A DNA stretch of 64,000 bases from an uncultured Lachnospiraceae bacterium (GTDB lineage: Bacteria; Bacillota; Clostridia; Lachnospirales; Lachnospiraceae), in NCBI GenBank assembly GCA_947363565.1, contig CANAPP010000006.1, forward strand, positions 21,262-85,261. Direction: 5' to 3'. How positions within the stretch are numbered: the first letter of the stretch is position 1; each line of letters opens with the position of its first letter. Made by a program: the position numbers and the translations under genes. This document shows positions 60,969-64,000 of the stretch, piece by piece. Below the pieces are notes generated by a model that was not told the DNA's origin, did no database searches, and saw nothing but the letters and a program-made list of their open reading frames with translations.

Positions 60969-61027
60969 CTTGACGAATCGCCGGGTCTCCGCTAATATGG
61001 TTCAAAACGGACTGTATCCGCGGAGAC
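60969..61027 (+). promoter_or_regulatory. Promoter-like signal with inverted repeat in a gene-free stretch
   Basis: Plus-strand TTGACG, 17 bases, TAATAT. GTCTCCGC (60985-60992), touching the -10 region, pairs with GCGGAGAC (61020-61027). The gap 60936-61169 holds no supported ORF on either strand. The only plus-strand frame runs antisense to the next gene. A small RNA or an antisense transcript is possible. Confidence 0.4.
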
Positions 61028-61169
61028 TCAGATGTTCCATTATGATATGTTTTGCAAGCCCTTCAGGTGCGTCACCGCCAGGCGGGACTTACGCTGCCCG
61101 AAGGTAATGGAGCATTTCCGGGAATGCAGCAATGAAAGAAAAAACTTACGCACCGCGCATTCCCCGCCG

Positions 61170-61388
61170 CTAAATCTCTTTCCCGATCTCCGTGATCCCG
61201 TACATCTCCTTAAATTCCCGCAGATCCTTTTCATCCCGGATGAGCATGATATCCGTGAACTTTCCTGTATGTACATCCTTAAACCCGGCCACCTGCTCTC
61301 CCGTGCAGATACTGCAGCGAATCACCGGTTTCTGGGTTTCCCTGTCATAGGTCAACTGCTTTTTTTCTTTTTTAAACAGACGGAACAT
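61170..61388 (-). CDS. Small cytoplasmic protein with CxxC
   Basis: Start at MFRLFKKEKKQLTYDRETQK (61388), four bases after AAGGGG. The 72-residue product has a basic N-terminus, the segment RCSICTGEQVAGFKDVHTGK containing one CxxC, and a C-terminal helical KDLREFKEMYGITEIG. Similar short proteins occur near DNA-repair genes in Lachnospiraceae, to my recollection, but no family is named. Its start is two bases after the glycosylase stop, so it is probably co-translated with it. Confidence 0.6.
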   Translation of the reverse strand: MFRLFKKEKKQLTYDRETQKPVIRCSICTGEQVAGFKDVHTGKFTDIMLIRDEKDLREFKEMYGITEIGKEI

Positions 61389-61389
61389 A

Positions 61390-62244
61390 TTACCCCTTCC
61401 CTTTCCTTGTCGTCTTTGCCTCATGCACCACGTTCCTGCCATGCTTAAGCTCCCAGTAAAAAATATACTGCTGCAGGATCCCTTCATACCCTTTATATCT
61501 TCTCCTGGGGAACCCGCGCCGATAGTGCTTTAAAAGCGCCTGCCGGATGTGCGTGTCAACCGGGAACGCCTGCGTGTGATGAAGCCCCAAGAGACAGATG
61601 CAATCCGCCACCTTTTCTCCCACACCGTAGAGCTTCAAAAGCTCGTCCTTGGCCTGTCGGTAAGACATACGGCGGATTTCCTCAAGATCCACTTGTCCAC
61701 TTGCGATACTCTCTGCCGTACGCACCACATATTTACTTCGGTAGCCCAGATTGCACGCCTTAAGCGCATCCTCCGGAAGGCCTGCCAGTGCCTCCGGCTT
61801 TGGAAACGCAAAGTATTCCGCTCCCCGGAAGTTTACCTTCCGCTCCCCGTAGCTCGCACATATATTGCCGATGCATCTTCGTATCCTGACAATATTATTC
61901 TGCTGCGAGATGAGAAAGGATGCAATGACCTCCCACAGCTCCTGCCTGAGGATTCTGATCCCGCTTCCGAAGCTGGCCGCGGCATTAAGATAATCGTCCT
62001 TCGGATCAATCCCGGACAGATAAACGGAGTAATCTTCTTCCAGATCAAAATACACTTTCCAGAAGCTTTCAAACTCCTCCTCGTCACAGGAAAATACGCA
62101 CTCGTCTCCATGCTGCTCCACTTCCAGATACCGGCCGGCAGCAATCACACTGTAGGTATCTTCCCCCCTTGGTTCCATACGGAAACATTGCCCGGAATCG
62201 CAGATCTGCGGCAGGGTAAAATTGGGTATGGTTCTTTTTGTCAT
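61390..62244 (-). CDS. OGG/AlkA-type DNA glycosylase-lyase (8-oxoguanine type)
   Basis: A 284-residue HhH-GPD enzyme. The N-terminal OGG-like fold (FTLPQICDSGQCFRMEPRGE), the helical IASFLISQQNNIVRIRRCIG and the helix-hairpin-helix with catalytic lysine and aspartate (LYGVGEKVADCICLLGLHHT, AFPVDTHIRQAL) are all present. The QCFRW-type segment with Arg and the K-D pair match Ogg1/AlkA-type enzymes that remove 8-oxoguanine and cut the strand. Full length. Confidence 0.9.
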   Translation of the reverse strand: MTKRTIPNFTLPQICDSGQCFRMEPRGEDTYSVIAAGRYLEVEQHGDECVFSCDEEEFESFWKVYFDLEEDYSVYLSGIDPKDDYLNAAASFGSGIRILRQELWEVIASFLISQQNNIVRIRRCIGNICASYGERKVNFRGAEYFAFPKPEALAGLPEDALKACNLGYRSKYVVRTAESIASGQVDLEEIRRMSYRQAKDELLKLYGVGEKVADCICLLGLHHTQAFPVDTHIRQALLKHYRRGFPRRRYKGYEGILQQYIFYWELKHGRNVVHEAKTTRKGKG

Positions 62245-62323
62245 TCTTTCGTCTCTCCATGGTACTGAACACGCTTCGTAAACTGTTTGCCGCGTCCGCC
62301 GTTATTGGGATATCAAAATAGGC

Positions 62324-62767
62324 TTAATCCAGCAGATATCCTGCTTTATACGAACACTCAAGATAGCTGGGGTTCTGGTAATATACATCTGTCTGAAAAT
62401 CCGATATCTCATCGCTAATAAATGACGCGAAAATATTCATAAGCTCACTGACTTCTTCACCCGGCTTTGCACAATCCTCAACCATAATACTGTACAGACC
62501 GCCAATATCCTGAAACCCCGGAATCTGATACTTGCAATCTGTAATCGTATCAAAGTCTCCCTGCTCAATCTGATATTGTTCTATCAATTCATCGCCCACC
62601 TGCTCAAAAGAAAGACAGTGATTAGCTTTGGCATCATAGAGCTGTTTTCGGATACCCTCTTCCCTCAACGCTGCAACAATTGCTCCCCGCCTGTTATTTG
62701 TCCGACGCGCGATATATTCAATCAAAGAACATACATAGAAAAAATCATTTTTCTTCTTTAAGGTCAT
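62324..62767 (-). CDS. DUF3791-type protein (putative antitoxin of the DUF3990 pair)
   Basis: Start at MTLKKKNDFFYVCSLIEYIA (62767). The 147-residue product has an N-terminal helical half (about 1-70) matching DUF3791 (FFYVCSLIEYIARRTNNRRG, LYDAKANHCLSFEQVGDELI) and a second half with GLYSIMVEDC and DFQTDVYYQNPSYLECSYKA. DUF3791 genes accompany DUF3990 genes. The start overlaps the DUF3990 stop by 23 bases, which indicates coupled translation. Toxin-antitoxin function is inferred from this pairing. Confidence 0.7.
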   Translation of the reverse strand: MTLKKKNDFFYVCSLIEYIARRTNNRRGAIVAALREEGIRKQLYDAKANHCLSFEQVGDELIEQYQIEQGDFDTITDCKYQIPGFQDIGGLYSIMVEDCAKPGEEVSELMNIFASFISDEISDFQTDVYYQNPSYLECSYKAGYLLD

Positions 62768-63224
62768 AGATAATCTCACTCCTTTCAAATGTCAAACAAT
62801 CAAGCGCAGATAATGTATGAAAACTGATTTGGTGTGTCGGATATTTGAATTCAGCTAATGCCCAAAATTGTTTTCTCGTTATCCTTTCCGCGAGAAAATC
62901 ATTCACATAATTCCAAACCGTATCATCTGCCATAGGTCCTTCTACTATATCGTACTTATGCGTTCCGCCTTTTCTGCACCTCGCTATAAAGTCCAGCCAT
63001 TCATCAGTCATTCCGGCAAATTTTAAAATGGATAAATTGGCGCTCAAATCATAATTATATGAATAAAAATTAACGACCGGCTCTCCTATCCCGCGATTTG
63101 CCCATCGCACTGCCTGTTCCAAATTATTTGTACAATAAAATCCCCAGGAAAAGTCTTTCGTATACCTGGTTTTCCTAATCTCCGGAAATTCTATGCTCTT
63201 CTTACCTGCATGATAAAGAATCAT
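62745..63224 (-). CDS. DUF3990 (ART-fold-like) protein, putative toxin
   Basis: A 159-residue protein starting MILYHAGKKSIEFPEIRKTR. The LYHAG opening, the DFSWGFYCTNNLEQAVRWAN stretch (the GFYxT pattern) and the middle FYSYNYDLSANLSILKFAG match DUF3990, thought to have an ADP-ribosyltransferase-like fold. It is transcribed before its DUF3791 partner from a strong promoter with repeats in the spacer. It lies next to a CRISPR array. Catalysis is not demonstrated. Confidence 0.72.
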   Translation of the reverse strand: MILYHAGKKSIEFPEIRKTRYTKDFSWGFYCTNNLEQAVRWANRGIGEPVVNFYSYNYDLSANLSILKFAGMTDEWLDFIARCRKGGTHKYDIVEGPMADDTVWNYVNDFLAERITRKQFWALAEFKYPTHQISFHTLSALDCLTFERSEIIYDLKEEK

Positions 63225-63253
63225 AAGTTTGCCACCTTTTTCATTTTATATTC

Positions 63254-63282
63254 ATTGTACGTTTTTGTACGGAAAATGTAAA
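63254..63282 (-). promoter_or_regulatory. Promoter of the DUF3990/DUF3791 pair
   Basis: Minus-strand TTTACA (63277-63282), 17 bases, TACAAT (63254-63259). Two CGTACAA copies lie in the spacer and over the -10 box, and GTAC-AAAAAC-GTAC is an inverted repeat there. This is where an autoregulating toxin-antitoxin complex would bind. Confidence 0.7.
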
Positions 63283-63290
63283 GTATATGA

Positions 63291-63329
63291 AAAAAGATTT
63301 AACACCTGCATATAGTGTCAAATCTTTTT
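63291..63329 (-). terminator. Hairpin after the CRISPR array
   Basis: AAAAGATTTAACAC and GTGTCAAATCTTTT pair around a nine-base loop with one mismatch, and the minus-strand product ends in TCTTTTTTC. It would stop transcripts coming leftward out of the CRISPR array before they reach the DUF3990 promoter. Confidence 0.65.
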
Positions 63330-63401
63330 AGACTTTTATTTACTTATCCTTTTTACATTATTTTTAACCTGTCTTCTTCTGTAACGACCCTATAATAATC
63401 G

Positions 63402-64000
63402 AATCAAATACCATACATTTTTAAATCATTCTCAAACTTGGTTTGTATGTAATCTCAAACGGGCTTGGCTTGAATACCATACATTTTTACATCATTCTCA
63501 AACAATCGCGTTGAACATCGCAATGCCCAGACGCTTGAATACCATACATTTTTACATCATTCTCAAACAAAACGTCCAGCGTTGAATAATCATATAGGCT
63601 TGAATACCATACATTTTTACATCATTCTCAAACCTGAGTATTTAAAGCCACAGGTGTTCCGCGCTTGAATACCATACATTTTTACATCATTCTCAAACTG
63701 CATAACGGTTGATGGGCTGTGGATGCCGGCTTGAATACCATACATTTTTACATCATTCTCAAACGGAATCATGAACGGATTAATTCGCGGAGTGGCTTGA
63801 ATACCATACATTTTTACATCATTCTCAAACCGCTGTAAATAGCTTACCCATTGATACTCTGCTTGAATACCATACATTTTTACATCATTCTCAAACGGAA
63901 AGACAATTGATGAAGGTGCATATTTGGCTTGAATACCATACATTTTTACATCATTCTCAAACGTGATTTGTATAATGCCTATCACAATATGGGCTTGAAT
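63402..64000 (-). CRISPR. CRISPR array, type II-like 36-bp repeats, continuing past the right edge
   Basis: The 36-bp repeat (plus strand GCTTGAATACCATACATTTT then TACATCATTCTCAAAC) occurs intact at 63468, 63533, 63598, 63663, 63729, 63795, 63861 and 63927, with a degenerate copy at 63402-63437 and a partial one at 63993. Nine spacers of 29-30 bases separate them. On the minus strand the repeat begins GTTTGAGAATGATG and ends ATTCAAGC; the GTTTGA start, 36-base length and 30-base spacers are typical of type II systems. The degenerate copy at the left marks the trailer end, so leader and cas genes should lie beyond 64000. No cas gene is in the window. Confidence 0.95.

Noticed and set aside
61032..61448. 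138-codon plus-strand frame after the promoter-like signal at 60969
   Set aside because: Mostly antisense to the 72-residue protein and glycosylase end, with no ribosome site or recognisable domain.
63617..63985. Open frame of 122 codons on the minus strand over the CRISPR array
   Set aside because: It is the array itself: the repeat length plus spacer happens to keep frame in this part, giving FENDVKMYGIQA over and over. No ribosome site.
1..64000. tRNA, rRNA or insertion sequence genes
   Set aside because: No cloverleaf, rRNA stretch, transposase or integrase frame was recognised on either strand.

Overview
The window reads as chromosomal DNA from a spore-forming, anaerobic Clostridia of the family Lachnospiraceae. 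The grounds are the spoIIAA-spoIIAB-sigF-spoVAA-spoVAB order, a T-box leader on valS, the nadABC-niaR operon, a CD1871A-type CXXC mini-protein beside a TlpA/NapH-type redox pair, strong AGGAGG ribosome binding sites, moderate-to-high GC for the group, and many one- and two-component regulators. The genus cannot be fixed from the sequence alone. Most genes lie on the minus strand.

Layout. 1-2660: sporulation sigma-F operon running into spoVAA/spoVAB (spoVAB is cut by the window edge). 2691-11035: a T-box-controlled valS transcription unit (valS, an LTA-synthase-like sulfatase, folC, a 44-codon ORF, a TPR membrane protein) ending at an intrinsic terminator. 11077-11887: a nested palindrome and a decayed MNT/HEPN pair. 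11865-13490: thiol-redox operon (TlpA lipoprotein, CXXC mini-protein, NapH-like ferredoxin). 13577-14285: PIN-domain toxin-antitoxin-like pair. 14304-17940: nadA-nadB-nadC-niaR with a candidate NiaR operator. 18075-22654: MgtC, an XRE regulator, a helical-repeat protein and a DUF2130 protein. 22776-31335: a composite operon (propeller-fused solute-binding lipoprotein, two sugar-type permeases, an HlyD-like adaptor, a MacB-type permease, no ATPase) divergent from an OmpR-type two-component system. 31325-39412: a four-carbon sugar acid (threonate/erythronate-type) catabolic locus with two DUF1537 kinases, PdxA2, an LtnD-like dehydrogenase, a GntP permease and DeoR and GntR regulators. 39407-44755: a LytTR two-component system with an embedded surface protein and a poly-G tract at the junction, plus a split receiver/LytTR pair on the other strand. 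44733-51657: DUF1847, GNAT and DMT genes, a parvulin followed by a TetM-like GTPase fused to a Rae1/YacP-like NYN nuclease domain, a small membrane protein and a TusA-like protein. 51671-60935: YedE, citrate synthase, DegV and TetR with interlocked promoters, acyl-CoA synthetase, NhaC antiporter, a LysM-GH18 spore-type hydrolase and a ferritin-like protein. 61170-64000: a small protein, an OGG-type glycosylase, a DUF3990/DUF3791 toxin-antitoxin-like pair and a CRISPR array with type II-like repeats running off the right edge.

The least conventional items are the ribosomal-protection-GTPase/NYN-nuclease fusion, the ten-G tract that sets both the end of a response regulator and the ribosome binding site of the next gene, and the ATPase-less importer/exporter hybrid operon. 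All function calls come from reading translated sequence and motifs; no database search was run.
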